From NCBI GenBank assembly GCA_024640955.1, contig JAHEDZ010000042.1, positions 160,302-214,977 of the forward strand: 54,676 nucleotides of DNA, given 5' to 3'. Positions 44,012 to 53,566 of the stretch are shown here, piece by piece. A model generated the notes under the pieces. That model made no database searches and was not told the origin of the DNA. It saw only the letters and a list, made by a program, of their open reading frames with translations. Position 1 is the stretch's first letter, and each line of letters begins with the position of its first letter. The stretch comes from Oceanospirillaceae bacterium. Lineage in GTDB: Bacteria > Pseudomonadota > Gammaproteobacteria > Pseudomonadales > Balneatricaceae. A program made the translations under genes and the position numbers.

Positions 44012-44533
44012 ATGTGGTCAGCGTTAGATAAAAACGTTGAGCGATGGGCTTTGCTCGTTTTTTACACCCTGCTGGTCCTTACCATGGCGGTTGAAGTGAT
44101 ACGGCGCGAACTGTTTGCCTACTCCTCGGTTTGGGGTGAAGAGATCGTGCGCTACAGCTTTATTTACCTTGCCTGGATTGGAGCCTCAGCCGCAGTTAAA
44201 GATCGAGCACACATCCGCATCGATGTGCTTTACAACTTTGTCTCGCCGCGCATCAAAGCTGGTCTCTATCTGATCAGCGATTTCGTCATGTTGCTGGTAT
44301 CAATGTTGGCCTTCTACTACTCAATCGAGTCGGTCTGGATTGCATTCAAATTCGAGAGTGTGACCCACGGCCTGCGCACATCTCTTGCGTTGTTTCTCGC
44401 CGCAGTTCCAATCGGCTTTGGCCTTGTCTGTATTCGCATCGTGCAATCAATGCTGCGAGACATTAAAGACATTCGCAAAGGCGAAGCGGTTTACGAAGGT
44501 GCAACCCTGTTTGAATCGGATGATAAAAAATGA
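44012..44533 (+). CDS. TRAP transporter small permease (DctQ-type)
   Basis: 173 residues with four membrane helices, typical DctQ: VWGEEIVRYSFIYLAWIGASAAVKDRAHIRID (in parts). A good Shine-Dalgarno (GGAGAA) precedes ATG 44012. Overlaps the DctM gene by 4 bp (44530-44533). Confidence 0.93.
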   Translation: MWSALDKNVERWALLVFYTLLVLTMAVEVIRRELFAYSSVWGEEIVRYSFIYLAWIGASAAVKDRAHIRIDVLYNFVSPRIKAGLYLISDFVMLLVSMLAFYYSIESVWIAFKFESVTHGLRTSLALFLAAVPIGFGLVCIRIVQSMLRDIKDIRKGEAVYEGATLFESDDKK

Positions 44534-45861
44534 ACTATCTAATGCTTGCGCAGCAGACCGTTGAGCTGGGTTGGTCCTTCTATCTACCTCTTATTCTGTT
44601 TGTGCTCTTCGTGGCCATTGGTGTACCGGTTTGGGCGAGCATCGGTGTTGCCGCTATCTCCATGCTGATAATGTCTGGGGATCTCCCGCTATCACTAGTC
44701 GGTGAATCTCTATTTGATGGCATCGATCATTTTGCACTGACCGCCGTACCTTTGTTCATACTCACGGGTGATGTTCTGGTACGCACTGGGCTCAGTAAGA
44801 AGTTCCTTGATGTCGCCGAGGCGTTGACCTGCTGGACTCGAGGCGGTTTCGGCTCTGCAACTGTTCTAGTTTGTGGCATGTTCTCCGCCATTTCTGGTTC
44901 AGACGCTGCAGGTGCTGCTGCTGTCGGACGCATGACTATCAGCCGATTGGTTGAGTCGGGCTATCCACGCCCCTACGCCTGTGCGCTAGTAGCGGCTGGT
45001 GCGTGTACGGGCATCCTAATCCCACCATCGATCGCTTACATCATCATCGGTCTTGTGCTCGGTATTTCGGCCAGCACACTGTTCCAAGCAGCGGTTATTC
45101 CGGGTGTTTTAATCCTGGTATCCATCTTGGCAACCAACACGGTGATGAACCGCCTGAATAATTGGGAAAACAGTGACCGATTAACGGGGCGCGAGTGGGC
45201 TGCCAACGTAGGCAAATCCATTAAGAATGGCTGGTACGCGTTTATTGTTCCGATCATTATTTTCACAGGTATTTTCTCTGGCAGCCTGACGCCTACAGAA
45301 GCCGGTGCCATTGCGGTTGTTGTGACCATCATTCTTGGATTCATACTTGGCACTCTGAAGCTGAGTGACTTCCCAAGCATGTTGATTAGCTCAGCAAAAG
45401 TGAACGGTGTGATCATCCCAATAATCGCCTTTTCACTGCCACTCGCGCAGGCACTCGCAATCATGGGCGTGCCTCAGGGGTTCGTTTACGCGGTCACCTC
45501 AATGACCGAATCACCAGAGATGATTATCTTTCTAATGATTTGCATCTTGGTGGTTGCTGGCTGTGTTATGGAGACCACCCCTAACATCGTAATTCTAGCT
45601 CCACTGCTACACCCGTTAGCAATGGAGATCGGCATGAATGAGATTCAGTTCTGCGTAATGATGATTACCACCCTTGGTGTCGGCTTTATCACACCACCTC
45701 TGGGTTTGAACCTGTTCGTAGTGGCTGGCTTGACCGGAGAATCGATACTGAAAATTTCATACCGTGCGATTCCATTCGTGCTGTTTATGTTGGGCGTAAC
45801 GCTACTTATTGCTTACGTTCCAGAGCTTTCTACATCTTTGTTACCTGATATCTACAAGTAA
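44530..45861 (+). CDS. TRAP transporter large permease (DctM-type)
   Basis: 443 residues with about 12 membrane helices. GSDAAGAAAVGRMTI and PPSIAYIIIG, plus TPTEAGA and PPLGLNLFV, are DctM signatures. Completes the Na+-dependent TRAP system likely importing DHPS, 11 bp before hpsN. Confidence 0.94.
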   Translation: MNYLMLAQQTVELGWSFYLPLILFVLFVAIGVPVWASIGVAAISMLIMSGDLPLSLVGESLFDGIDHFALTAVPLFILTGDVLVRTGLSKKFLDVAEALTCWTRGGFGSATVLVCGMFSAISGSDAAGAAAVGRMTISRLVESGYPRPYACALVAAGACTGILIPPSIAYIIIGLVLGISASTLFQAAVIPGVLILVSILATNTVMNRLNNWENSDRLTGREWAANVGKSIKNGWYAFIVPIIIFTGIFSGSLTPTEAGAIAVVVTIILGFILGTLKLSDFPSMLISSAKVNGVIIPIIAFSLPLAQALAIMGVPQGFVYAVTSMTESPEMIIFLMICILVVAGCVMETTPNIVILAPLLHPLAMEIGMNEIQFCVMMITTLGVGFITPPLGLNLFVVAGLTGESILKISYRAIPFVLFMLGVTLLIAYVPELSTSLLPDIYK

Positions 45862-45872
45862 GAGACCCTAAA

Positions 45873-47177
45873 ATGACTATCGAGTACTTAAAAAAAGCTG
45901 AGATCTCATCAACAGCTGACCAAGGCGACGTTTCTGCGATTGTGCAGGAAATCCTCAACGATATTGAGCAGGGTGGTGATGAAGCCTGCTTGCGCTACCG
46001 CGACAAGTTTGACGGTTACAACGGAAACGTTGTGCTGACACAGGAAGAGATCGACGCTGCCTGCGCCAAGGTGCCCCAGAAGCTTAAAGATGATATTGCC
46101 TTTGCGCACGCCAACGTTAAAAAGTTTGCAGAAGCGCAGAAGAGCACTATCGTCGATACTGAAGTCGAGATTATTCCGGGTCTGATTGCTGGCCAGAAAG
46201 CCATCCCTGTTCAGGCTGCGGGCTGTTACGCACCCGGTGGTCGCTACGCTCACGTGGCTTCTGCTCTGATGACCGTCACTACTGCCAAAGTTGCTGGCTG
46301 TAAAGAGATCGTAGCTTGTTCTCCACCACGCCCAGACGGCGGTATTCATCCTGCCATCGTCTACACCGCGCATCTGTGCGGAGCCGACAAAATCATTGCA
46401 CTAGGTGGTGTACAAGGTATTGCAGCAATGGCCTTTGGTCTCTTTGGCCTGCCAAAAGCCGATATCCTGGTTGGTCCCGGCAACCAGTTTGTTGCAGAGG
46501 CAAAGCGTATTTTGTTTGGTCGCGTCGGTATCGATATGTTCGCAGGGCCCACTGACTCTCTGATACTGGCTGACGGCAACGCTGATCCTGAATTAGTTGC
46601 CGCAGACCTGGTTGGTCAGGCTGAGCACGGCTATAACTCTCCGGTTTGGCTGGTTACAGATAGCCGTGAGCTGGGTGAGCAGGTTCTAGAATGGGTTCCG
46701 AAGAAAATCGAGACCCTGCCAGATCTGAACCGTGAAAATGCTACAAAAGCTTGGGACGCCTATGGCGAAGTGATTGTTTGTGCGGATCGTGAAGAGATGG
46801 CCCAGGTATCAGACGCCTACGCGCCCGAGCACCTGACCGTTCAAGCAGACGATCTGGACTGGTGGTTGAACCGCCTGACTTGCTACGGTTCACTTTTCCT
46901 CGGAGTTGAGACCACTGTTGCCTTTGGTGACAAAGCCTCTGGCCCCAACCATGTACTACCTACCTCCGGTGCTGCGAAATACACAGGCGGCTTGTCTGTG
47001 CACAAGTACATGAAACTGGTTACCTGGCAGCGTTCTAACATGGAAGCGATGAAAGATGTTGCGATCGCTACTGCCCGCATCTCTCGCCTTGAAGGTATGG
47101 AAGGTCACGCTCGCACGGCGGATATTCGTCTTGAAAAGTTCTTCCCGAACGAAAACTTTGACCTAGTAGGCCAGTAA
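45873..47177 (+). CDS. hpsN: Sulfopropanediol 3-dehydrogenase HpsN
   Basis: 434 residues of the histidinol dehydrogenase family, which oxidises a primary alcohol to the acid in two NAD+ steps. HpsN makes (R)-sulfolactate from (R)-DHPS. Zinc and catalytic segments are seen: GQAEHGYNSPVW, YAPEHLTVQ, GPNHVLPTSGAAKYTGGLSVHKYMK (in two parts). It lies in TRAP-hpsN-hpsO-hpsP order, not in a his operon, which sets it apart from HisD. The C-terminal KLVTWQRS is unlike HisD. Codon bias suggests high expression. Confidence 0.93.
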   Translation: MTIEYLKKAEISSTADQGDVSAIVQEILNDIEQGGDEACLRYRDKFDGYNGNVVLTQEEIDAACAKVPQKLKDDIAFAHANVKKFAEAQKSTIVDTEVEIIPGLIAGQKAIPVQAAGCYAPGGRYAHVASALMTVTTAKVAGCKEIVACSPPRPDGGIHPAIVYTAHLCGADKIIALGGVQGIAAMAFGLFGLPKADILVGPGNQFVAEAKRILFGRVGIDMFAGPTDSLILADGNADPELVAADLVGQAEHGYNSPVWLVTDSRELGEQVLEWVPKKIETLPDLNRENATKAWDAYGEVIVCADREEMAQVSDAYAPEHLTVQADDLDWWLNRLTCYGSLFLGVETTVAFGDKASGPNHVLPTSGAAKYTGGLSVHKYMKLVTWQRSNMEAMKDVAIATARISRLEGMEGHARTADIRLEKFFPNENFDLVGQ

Positions 47178-47930
47178 ATGAGAGCGGACTTCCAAGTTCG
47201 TGGTCGCGTAGCCGTCGTTACAGGCGGCTCAAGCGGGATAGGCCTGCGCTTTGTGCAGGCCTACCTTGACGCCGGTGCAAAAGTCATCGCGGTTTCTCGT
47301 ACTCCAGGGCCCCTCGCAGAACTAGCGACTCAATACTCAGGGTTCTTGGTACATGTTGCGGCAGACCTCAGTGATATATCCAGCATTGAGAACCTTCCAA
47401 AGCAGCTTAACGAAGTCTTCGACCAGGTCGATATCCTCGTCAACGCTGCTGGTGTAAATCCTCGCAAAGACTCGGACAGTCTTGGTTTAGACGAGTGGAA
47501 CATGACACTCAACCTTAACCTTACTGCACCCTATATCTTGGCACAGGGACTTGCAAAAGGTATGCGTGAACGGGGCTGGGGCAGAGTGATCAACATAGCC
47601 TCTTTGCAGAGCGAAAGGGCATTTCCTAACGGTATTGCCTACGGAGCTACGAAAGGCGGTGTGGCACAATTAACACGTGCTATGGCAGAGGAGTGGTCGC
47701 GCGATGGTGTCGGCGTGAACGCTATCGGCCCTGGATTCTTTCCGACCGCTCTAACCCAGCGCGTATTCGAAAACAGCGATTTGGTCGATCAACTTGCGGC
47801 ACAGACGTGTATCGGCCGCAACGGTTCGCTTGACGATCTCGTGGGCCCGTTGATGTTTTTATCCTCACCCGCGAGCGACTACGTCACTGGACAAATCTTG
47901 TATGTTGATGGGGGTTTTACCGCAAAATGA
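47178..47930 (+). CDS. hpsO: DHPS 2-dehydrogenase HpsO (SDR)
   Basis: 250-residue short-chain dehydrogenase. TGGSSGIG nucleotide motif (about 16-23), NAAG, and the catalytic Tyr and Lys in YGATKGG. HpsO, with HpsP, interconverts the DHPS isomers through sulfohydroxyacetone so that HpsN can use both. The ATG follows the hpsN stop directly (TAAATG) and the stop overlaps hpsP by 4 bp. Confidence 0.9.
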   Translation: MRADFQVRGRVAVVTGGSSGIGLRFVQAYLDAGAKVIAVSRTPGPLAELATQYSGFLVHVAADLSDISSIENLPKQLNEVFDQVDILVNAAGVNPRKDSDSLGLDEWNMTLNLNLTAPYILAQGLAKGMRERGWGRVINIASLQSERAFPNGIAYGATKGGVAQLTRAMAEEWSRDGVGVNAIGPGFFPTALTQRVFENSDLVDQLAAQTCIGRNGSLDDLVGPLMFLSSPASDYVTGQILYVDGGFTAK

Positions 47931-48919
47931 AAGCACTAGTCTATGAGGGTGACGGCACCCTCGAATATAAAGAGGTCGACACTCCCGCTACTGCAGATGG
48001 CGAGGTTTTAGTTCGTGTAGTGTCGGCGGGAATCTGTGGCTCGGATCTGCACGCCTTTCACGGCAAGGATGAACGACGTCCTCCTCCACTGATACTTGGC
48101 CACGAAGTTTCAGGTTACGCTGAATTCGATGGTGAAGAGAAAGCCGTTGTAGTTAATCCGTTGGTAACCTGCGGGGTCTGCCCAGCCTGCCTCCGCGGAG
48201 AGGACAACCTTTGCCCAGACCGGCAAATTATTTCGATGGCACCACGACCTGGCTCATTTGCCGAGTTCTTTGCGATGCCCAAGAAAAATTTAATTGAGCT
48301 ACCTCAAGGGTTTGATATGCGCAAAGCAGCTCTCTGTGAGCCGATTGCTTGTGGTTGGCACGCTGTTCGCCTCGCAGAGCGCTCTACCGGCATGCTGCTA
48401 TCCGATATCAATCTAATTGTGTGCGGAGCTGGTGCAGTAGGTTTAGGGACAGCGCTCTCGGCACGCGCCCTGGGGCTCAAAAATATCTGGGTTGTCGAGA
48501 CTCAACCGGGCCGCAGAGCCAATGCCCAGCGCCAAGGCTTGACTGCAATTGACCCTAGCGAACTTGATCAGCTTGATCTACCAGCCATAGATGCAGTTAT
48601 TGATGCAGTTGGCATTGCTCCAACGCGAACCTTGGCCAGCGAACGTCTGCGTCCAGGAGGTACCGTGGTTCATATTGGCCTAGGGAGTGCCCATGAGGGT
48701 CTTGATATCCGTCGGACTACACTGCAAGAGTTGAAATTCATTGGCAGCTACACCTATACCATGCAGCACTTTAAAGAGGTGGTGTCTGCAATGATTGAAG
48801 ATCGCTTCGGCGCATTAGATTGGTATCAGGTTGAGCCGGTCAGCGACGGCCAACAGTGGTTCGAACGTCTCTCAAATAACGAAGTTTCAGCAGCTAAAGT
48901 GTTACTCGAATTTAGCTAA
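47927..48919 (+). CDS. hpsP: DHPS 2-dehydrogenase HpsP (zinc alcohol dehydrogenase)
   Basis: 330-residue medium-chain zinc dehydrogenase: CGSDLHAF and GHE for the catalytic zinc, the CGVCPACLRGEDNLC structural-zinc lobe, and a GAGAVGLG Rossmann motif. In the known pathway it acts with HpsO to isomerise (S)- to (R)-DHPS. It ends the operon; 188 bp follow before the next gene. Confidence 0.9.
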   Translation: MKALVYEGDGTLEYKEVDTPATADGEVLVRVVSAGICGSDLHAFHGKDERRPPPLILGHEVSGYAEFDGEEKAVVVNPLVTCGVCPACLRGEDNLCPDRQIISMAPRPGSFAEFFAMPKKNLIELPQGFDMRKAALCEPIACGWHAVRLAERSTGMLLSDINLIVCGAGAVGLGTALSARALGLKNIWVVETQPGRRANAQRQGLTAIDPSELDQLDLPAIDAVIDAVGIAPTRTLASERLRPGGTVVHIGLGSAHEGLDIRRTTLQELKFIGSYTYTMQHFKEVVSAMIEDRFGALDWYQVEPVSDGQQWFERLSNNEVSAAKVLLEFS

Positions 48920-49107
48920 GATAGCTTAGCGATGCAGGACGATATGAGTTACGTCCTGCATCAACTCTACCACAGACAACTCACTAGCTCGCCTTCCTGC
49001 CTGCTCAACTGCTTAGTTACTTTTTTTCAACGTATAAGTCGAAAAAGATCGTTTGTTTACCCTCAAGCCAAACCGCATACTCACTGGCATGATATTGGAG
49101 GTAACCC

Positions 49108-49308
49108 ATGGAACATTTTTCAACTAGCTCAAACAGCGGCCACGTTTTTCCTGAATCTAACCTCTCAGATTCTGAATATTTGCAACTGGCACGCGCATAC
49201 CGCAATGAAGCAGCAGGTGCCGTTTTAGCTAAGATGATTAAAGTGACATCTGAAGTTATCAAAAAGAAGTTGAGCTTTAACTTTCAGGCCTTGCTGAAAC
49301 GCGCATAA
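49108..49308 (+). CDS. Small soluble protein of unknown function
   Basis: 66 residues, MEHFSTSSNSGHVFPESNLS then YLQLARAYRNEAAGAVLAKM, a helical second half ending basic (VIKKKLSFNFQALLKRA). A strong ribosome binding site (GGAGGTAA) precedes the ATG and a terminator follows, so it is likely expressed. The YLQLARxxRxEA pattern recalls small proteobacterial proteins of unknown function; I cannot assign a role. Confidence 0.6.
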   Translation: MEHFSTSSNSGHVFPESNLSDSEYLQLARAYRNEAAGAVLAKMIKVTSEVIKKKLSFNFQALLKRA

Positions 49309-49320
49309 AGCCTCAGTTAA

Positions 49321-49347
49321 AAAAGGCCGCTGAAATTGCGGCCTTTT
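49321..49347. terminator. Bidirectional terminator between 66-aa gene and hpsR
   Basis: Perfect stem AAAAGGCCGC / GCGGCCTTTT with a 7-base loop, Ts on both sides; it ends one base before the hpsR stop. Confidence 0.9.
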
Positions 49348-50076
49348 TTATGTCAGTTCAATCTGATAGCTGTAGTGATTGGTCGAGCAGCGGCTGTATC
49401 TAAGCTCCACCGGTCTTCCATCTATCGAAAAAGCTAAACGTTCAATTCGAAGCAGGGCCGTTCCAATCGGAACCTGTAGCAAACTTTTATCATTTTCATC
49501 TGCGGCTACAGCAACAATATTCTCCTTTGCCTTCAAAATCGAAACACCGTACTGACCTTGATAGAGGGTATAGAGCGTATTGGGCAGGGGTTGCTTTGCT
49601 GCTATATCAGGAAAATCTGCACAGCTAACTACCACATCCTCAAGTACAACAGGATGATCTGCGAGAGAGCGTACGCGCAAGATGTGAGTAACCGCCTCAC
49701 CTTCCTTGAGCTGCAATTTACTCACTTCACCAGGTGTCGGCTCTCTTTCTTTGACACTGATTACTTGACTGGAGGGTGCGGGAGAAATCCCCTCTGTGTC
49801 GGCGAGCCGGAAAAAATGAAATAAAGCCTGCTCCTGAGTATGTTCCGAAACGAAGGTGCCGCGCCCTTGGCGGCGCACAACCACCTTCTCGGCCGTCATT
49901 TCATCCAGAGCTTTACGAACGGTCCCCTGACTAACGCCCAATTCGGCAGCAAGTTGATTCTCGCTGGGCAGCAAACTTCCAGGTAGCCAATAACCCTCGA
50001 CTATGCGGGTCAACAAGTGCTCTTTTACTTGAACATAGAGCGGTTGAAAGCGGGTGGGGGCTTGATCTGCTGGCAT
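49348..50076 (-). CDS. hpsR: GntR/HutC-type regulator HpsR
   Basis: 242 residues, winged HTH (about 14-80; LPSENQLAAELGVSQGTVRK) and UTRA domain, as in the SuyR-like protein at 28800-29528, with which it shares most HTH residues and overall layout. Lies directly downstream of hpsNOP on the opposite strand, as hpsR does in known DHPS clusters. A palindrome TTATGTTAGACATAA lies 71 bp upstream of its start (autoregulation). Confidence 0.87.
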   Translation of the reverse strand: MPADQAPTRFQPLYVQVKEHLLTRIVEGYWLPGSLLPSENQLAAELGVSQGTVRKALDEMTAEKVVVRRQGRGTFVSEHTQEQALFHFFRLADTEGISPAPSSQVISVKEREPTPGEVSKLQLKEGEAVTHILRVRSLADHPVVLEDVVVSCADFPDIAAKQPLPNTLYTLYQGQYGVSILKAKENIVAVAADENDKSLLQVPIGTALLRIERLAFSIDGRPVELRYSRCSTNHYSYQIELT

Positions 50077-50147
50077 CCTTACATTATCTCTTTAGGAGTT
50101 AAGAGGCGGTTAGCTGAGTATATCAGCGGATTGGGCCGAATATACCC

Positions 50148-50162
50148 TTATGTTAGACATAA
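50148..50162. promoter_or_regulatory. GntR operator-like palindrome upstream of hpsR
   Basis: TTATGT-TAG-ACATAA, perfect 6-bp arms. Same as the suyR-suyA site except one arm base and the central trinucleotide (TAG versus AAG). Confidence 0.75.
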
Positions 50163-50188
50163 AAAAGCCGAGCATGTGCTCGGCTTTT
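50163..50188 (-). terminator. Terminator of the oad operon
   Basis: Perfect 12-bp stem AAAAGCCGAGCA / TGCTCGGCTTTT with a two-base loop. It lies 15 bp past the oadB stop and touches the HpsR operator. Confidence 0.9.
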
Positions 50189-50202
50189 CCTTAAAACTTA
50201 GG

Positions 50203-51504
50203 CTATCCCACAAACTTGATCATCACGCCTGCCGCTACGGCAGAGCCAATGACGCCGGCAACGTTAGGGCCCATGGCATGCATCAAAAGGAAGTTTTGAG
50301 GGTTAGCTTCAAGACCCAATTTGTTAGACACACGTGCCGCCATTGGAACCGCAGAAACGCCCGCTGACCCGATAAGCGGATTGATAGAATTTCCGCCCTG
50401 CATTTTGTTCATTAACTTAGCCATCAATACGCCAGCTGCGGTACCGATACCAAAGGCAACAATACCCAGCAGAAGAATACCCAAAGTGTTCAAATCCAAG
50501 AACTTATCAGCGCTCAGTTTTGAGCCGACTGACAGGCCCAAGAAAATCGTGACAATGTTAATCAGTGCGTTTTGAGCAGTATCGCTCAAACGATCAACGA
50601 CACCACATTCACGCATCAGGTTACCAAAGCAGAACATACCGAGGAGCGGAGCAGCGTCCGGTAGTAACATCGCAACCAAGATCAAAAGAATGATTGGGAA
50701 AAATATTTTCTCAGTCTTTGAGACGTGCCTCAGCTGATGCATCGAGATTTTGCGTTCGGCCTCAGTCGTCAGAAGACGCATAATCGGTGGCTGAATCAAC
50801 GGCACCAGTGCCATGTATGAGTAAGCAGCGACAGCAATGGCTCCCAGCAGCTGAGGTGCGAGCATACTAGCGACATAAATCGCCGTGGGACCATCGGCAC
50901 CGCCGATGATACCGATCGCCGCAGCATCCTGGATACTGAAGTCCATAATACCCATGGCGCTCAGACCAACTGCACCAAGAACCGTAGCAAAGATGCCAAA
51001 CTGCGCAGCAGCACCCAGAAAGAGAGTCTTGGGATTAGCCAGCAACGGACCAAAGTCGGTCATAGCGCCGACACCCATAAAGATCAGCAAGGGCCCTATC
51101 ATCGAACCGATAACAACAGAGTAGAAGTTGTACATCATACCGTTCGAGTAGCCTGCATCAGCCGCTACCAGAGAGGCAGCATGATGCGCAGATGCATTTG
51201 ACTCGTTATAAGCCGTCAGCACCTCATAGGGTTCAGTACTCGCCGTGCCCAGCGTAGAAGCAAGAGACTGAAGAACCTCAGGTTTTGCAAAATGAACTGC
51301 GTTCTCTACGGCTGAGAACGCCAAACCCGCTTCAGGGATGTTTGCCAAAATACCGCCAAAACCGATTGGCACTAGCAGCAGCGGCTCAAACTTCTTGTTG
51401 ATCGCCAAGTAAAGGAGGACTAGACACACCAGTATCATGGTGACCTGCCCACCTGTTATGTTGTAAAGCCCTGACGCGTGCCAGAGTTCGAGAACCTTCT
51501 CCAT
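50203..51504 (-). CDS. oadB: Oxaloacetate decarboxylase beta subunit (Na+ pump)
   Basis: 433 residues with about 10 membrane helices. Conserved [13 protein letters not shown] with the Na+-site Asp, [16 protein letters not shown], and [23 protein letters not shown] (in two parts). With OadA and OadG it decarboxylates oxaloacetate to pyruvate and pumps Na+ out. Follows oadA by 17 bp. Confidence 0.95.
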   Translation of the reverse strand: MEKVLELWHASGLYNITGGQVTMILVCLVLLYLAINKKFEPLLLVPIGFGGILANIPEAGLAFSAVENAVHFAKPEVLQSLASTLGTASTEPYEVLTAYNESNASAHHAASLVAADAGYSNGMMYNFYSVVIGSMIGPLLIFMGVGAMTDFGPLLANPKTLFLGAAAQFGIFATVLGAVGLSAMGIMDFSIQDAAAIGIIGGADGPTAIYVASMLAPQLLGAIAVAAYSYMALVPLIQPPIMRLLTTEAERKISMHQLRHVSKTEKIFFPIILLILVAMLLPDAAPLLGMFCFGNLMRECGVVDRLSDTAQNALINIVTIFLGLSVGSKLSADKFLDLNTLGILLLGIVAFGIGTAAGVLMAKLMNKMQGGNSINPLIGSAGVSAVPMAARVSNKLGLEANPQNFLLMHAMGPNVAGVIGSAVAAGVMIKFVG

Positions 51505-51521
51505 GGATTCCTACTCCGTGA

Positions 51522-53309
51522 TTACGCGAAGGTGATCAGAGAGTCGCCTACCCGCACGGTATCGCCCTCTTTCACGTTGACTGCAACTACAGTTCCTGAC
51601 TTGGCAGCACGGACTTCCGTCTCCATTTTCATCGCTTCCAAAATTACTAGGACTTCGCCTTCCTGAACCGACTGACCAGCGCTCACCTGAACTTTCCAGA
51701 TGTTGCCAGCCAGAGGAGCCGGTACCGACTCGCCAGATCCAACGGAAGGAGCCGGAGCAGCTGCAGGAGCTGCCGAAGTCGTCGAAGCAACAGCGCTTAT
51801 ATCACCACCCTCAGCGACCTGAACAACGTAATTCTGGCCGTTAACTGTAATGGTGTAGACCTGTGGTCCAGTATTCTTTGGTGCAGACATGGGGAGTGCG
51901 TCCTCTAAAGTCGGTACGGGTTCAAAGGCGTCGGGATTACCGCGGTTTTCCAGGAATTTAAGGCCGATCTGTGGGAATAGCGCGTAGGTCAGCACGTCAT
52001 CAATTTCGCGGTCGCCCTGCTCGAGTGAAACTCCCTTATCAGCGGCGATCTCTTTAAGTTCAGCAACCAGCTTGTCCATTTCAGACTCGAGTAGGTCAGC
52101 AGGACGGCATGTGATCGCTTCACCGCCGTCAAGTACTTTGGCTTGAAGTTCAGCGTTGTAAGGGGCGGGCGCAGAGCCATACTCGCCTTTTAGGATCCCC
52201 TGAACTTCTTTCGAAATGGTTTTGTAGCGCTCACCTACAAGCACGTTGATCACCGCTTGCGTACCTACAATTTGAGATGTCGGAGTTACCAGCGGGATAT
52301 GCCCAAGATCTTCGCGAATTCGGGGAATCTCAGCGAGCACCTCATCAAAACGATCAGCTGCGCCCTGCTCTTTGAGTTGGTTTTCCATATTTGTCAGCAT
52401 GCCGCCAGGTACCTGGGCCACAAGAATCCGGCTATCAGTTCCCTGCAACGAGCCTTCGAACTTCGCGTATTTCTTGCGTACAGCCCGGAAGTAAGCGGCG
52501 ATCTCCTGCAAAGCTACGAGGTCCAGACCTGTATCACGATCAGTTCCAGCCAAAGCCGCTACAACCGACTCGGTTGCCGTATGACCGTAGGTACCAGACA
52601 TTGACGAGATAGAGGTGTCTACGCGATCTACGCCCGCTTCTACTGCCTTGAGGATGGTCATATCTGAAAGACCCGGCGTCGCGTGTGCGTGGAATTGAAC
52701 TTCCAGTCCAGTCTGCGCCTTGAGTCGAGAGATCAGATCGAACGCATCATAAGGTGCGAGAATTCCAGACATATCCTTGATGGCAATAGAATCGACGCCC
52801 AAATCTTCAAGTGACTTAGCAAAATCAACCCAGGTATCAACCGTGTGCATCGGGCTTGTGGTGTAAGAGATGGTACCCTGAGCGTGTTTACCCGTCTGCT
52901 TCACAGCTTTGATCGCACGTTCAAGGTTGCGCGGATCGTTCATCGCATCGAAAATGCGAAACACGTCAATACCATTATATGCTGCACGCTCGACAAAGCG
53001 GTCAACCACATCATCTGCGTAGTGACGATAACCGAGGAGGTTCTGTCCCCGCAGAAGCATTTGCTGCTTGGTGTTTGGCATAGCAGCCTTGAGCTCACGA
53101 ATACGTGTCCAAGGGTCTTCGCCAAGGAAACGAATACAGGCGTCAAAGGTTGCGCCGCCCCAGCTCTCTACAGACCAATAACCAATCTTATCGAGCTTCT
53201 CAGCAATAGGAAGCATATCGTCAAGGCGCATACGGGTTGCCAGCAACGACTGATGGCCGTCACGCAATACAACGTCTGTGATACCCAGTGGCTTCTTTGC
53301 GTCAGACAT
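51522..53309 (-). CDS. oadA: Oxaloacetate decarboxylase alpha subunit
   Basis: 595 residues: carboxyltransferase domain ([16 protein letters not shown]; the metal-binding region with HAHATPG) and a C-terminal biotin carrier with EAMKME (biotin on about Lys561), joined by an Ala/Pro linker (about 498-520). Makes carboxybiotin from oxaloacetate for OadB. Methylmalonyl- or glutaconyl-CoA decarboxylases do not have this carboxyltransferase type. Confidence 0.95.
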   Translation of the reverse strand: MSDAKKPLGITDVVLRDGHQSLLATRMRLDDMLPIAEKLDKIGYWSVESWGGATFDACIRFLGEDPWTRIRELKAAMPNTKQQMLLRGQNLLGYRHYADDVVDRFVERAAYNGIDVFRIFDAMNDPRNLERAIKAVKQTGKHAQGTISYTTSPMHTVDTWVDFAKSLEDLGVDSIAIKDMSGILAPYDAFDLISRLKAQTGLEVQFHAHATPGLSDMTILKAVEAGVDRVDTSISSMSGTYGHTATESVVAALAGTDRDTGLDLVALQEIAAYFRAVRKKYAKFEGSLQGTDSRILVAQVPGGMLTNMENQLKEQGAADRFDEVLAEIPRIREDLGHIPLVTPTSQIVGTQAVINVLVGERYKTISKEVQGILKGEYGSAPAPYNAELQAKVLDGGEAITCRPADLLESEMDKLVAELKEIAADKGVSLEQGDREIDDVLTYALFPQIGLKFLENRGNPDAFEPVPTLEDALPMSAPKNTGPQVYTITVNGQNYVVQVAEGGDISAVASTTSAAPAAAPAPSVGSGESVPAPLAGNIWKVQVSAGQSVQEGEVLVILEAMKMETEVRAAKSGTVVAVNVKEGDTVRVGDSLITFA

Positions 53310-53329
53310 AATAACTTGATCTCTCTACT

Positions 53330-53566
53330 TTACTTTGATCGATTGTGGTGCACTGCGGCCGACAAAACGGCAAGTAACTCATCGTTGTTATGCCCGCTAA
53401 CCGGGGTTGCTGGCTTTACTTTGGGTAAAACGACGGGTTCTGGAAGGAACTTGGTCACAAACTTGGACATCAAACTGGTTGCGAAAACCAATAGCGTAAG
53501 GAAGACAAATACAAACCCCATACCAAAGCCCATTAAAGATAGGCCTTCAGACACTAGGTTCTCCAT
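53330..53566 (-). CDS. oadG: Oxaloacetate decarboxylase gamma subunit
   Basis: 78 residues from ATG 53566, which follows AAAGGAG with six bases between; the longer open frame to 53617 has no such site. One membrane helix (about 10-33), then a Pro-rich linker and a C-terminal His region (AVHHNRSK) fitting the zinc-binding tail. First gene of oadGAB. Confidence 0.87.
   Translation of the reverse strand: MENLVSEGLSLMGFGMGFVFVFLTLLVFATSLMSKFVTKFLPEPVVLPKVKPATPVSGHNNDELLAVLSAAVHHNRSK

Noticed and set aside
45873-47177. Histidinol dehydrogenase (hisD) for histidine synthesis
   Set aside because: The fold is the same, but it lies in a TRAP-SDR-zinc dehydrogenase operon with no his genes and has HpsN-like C-terminal residues in place of those typical for HisD.
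49108-49351. Small noncoding RNA or attenuator between hpsP and hpsR
   Set aside because: The terminator here is explained by the 66-aa ORF with a strong ribosome site; nothing else suggests an RNA gene.
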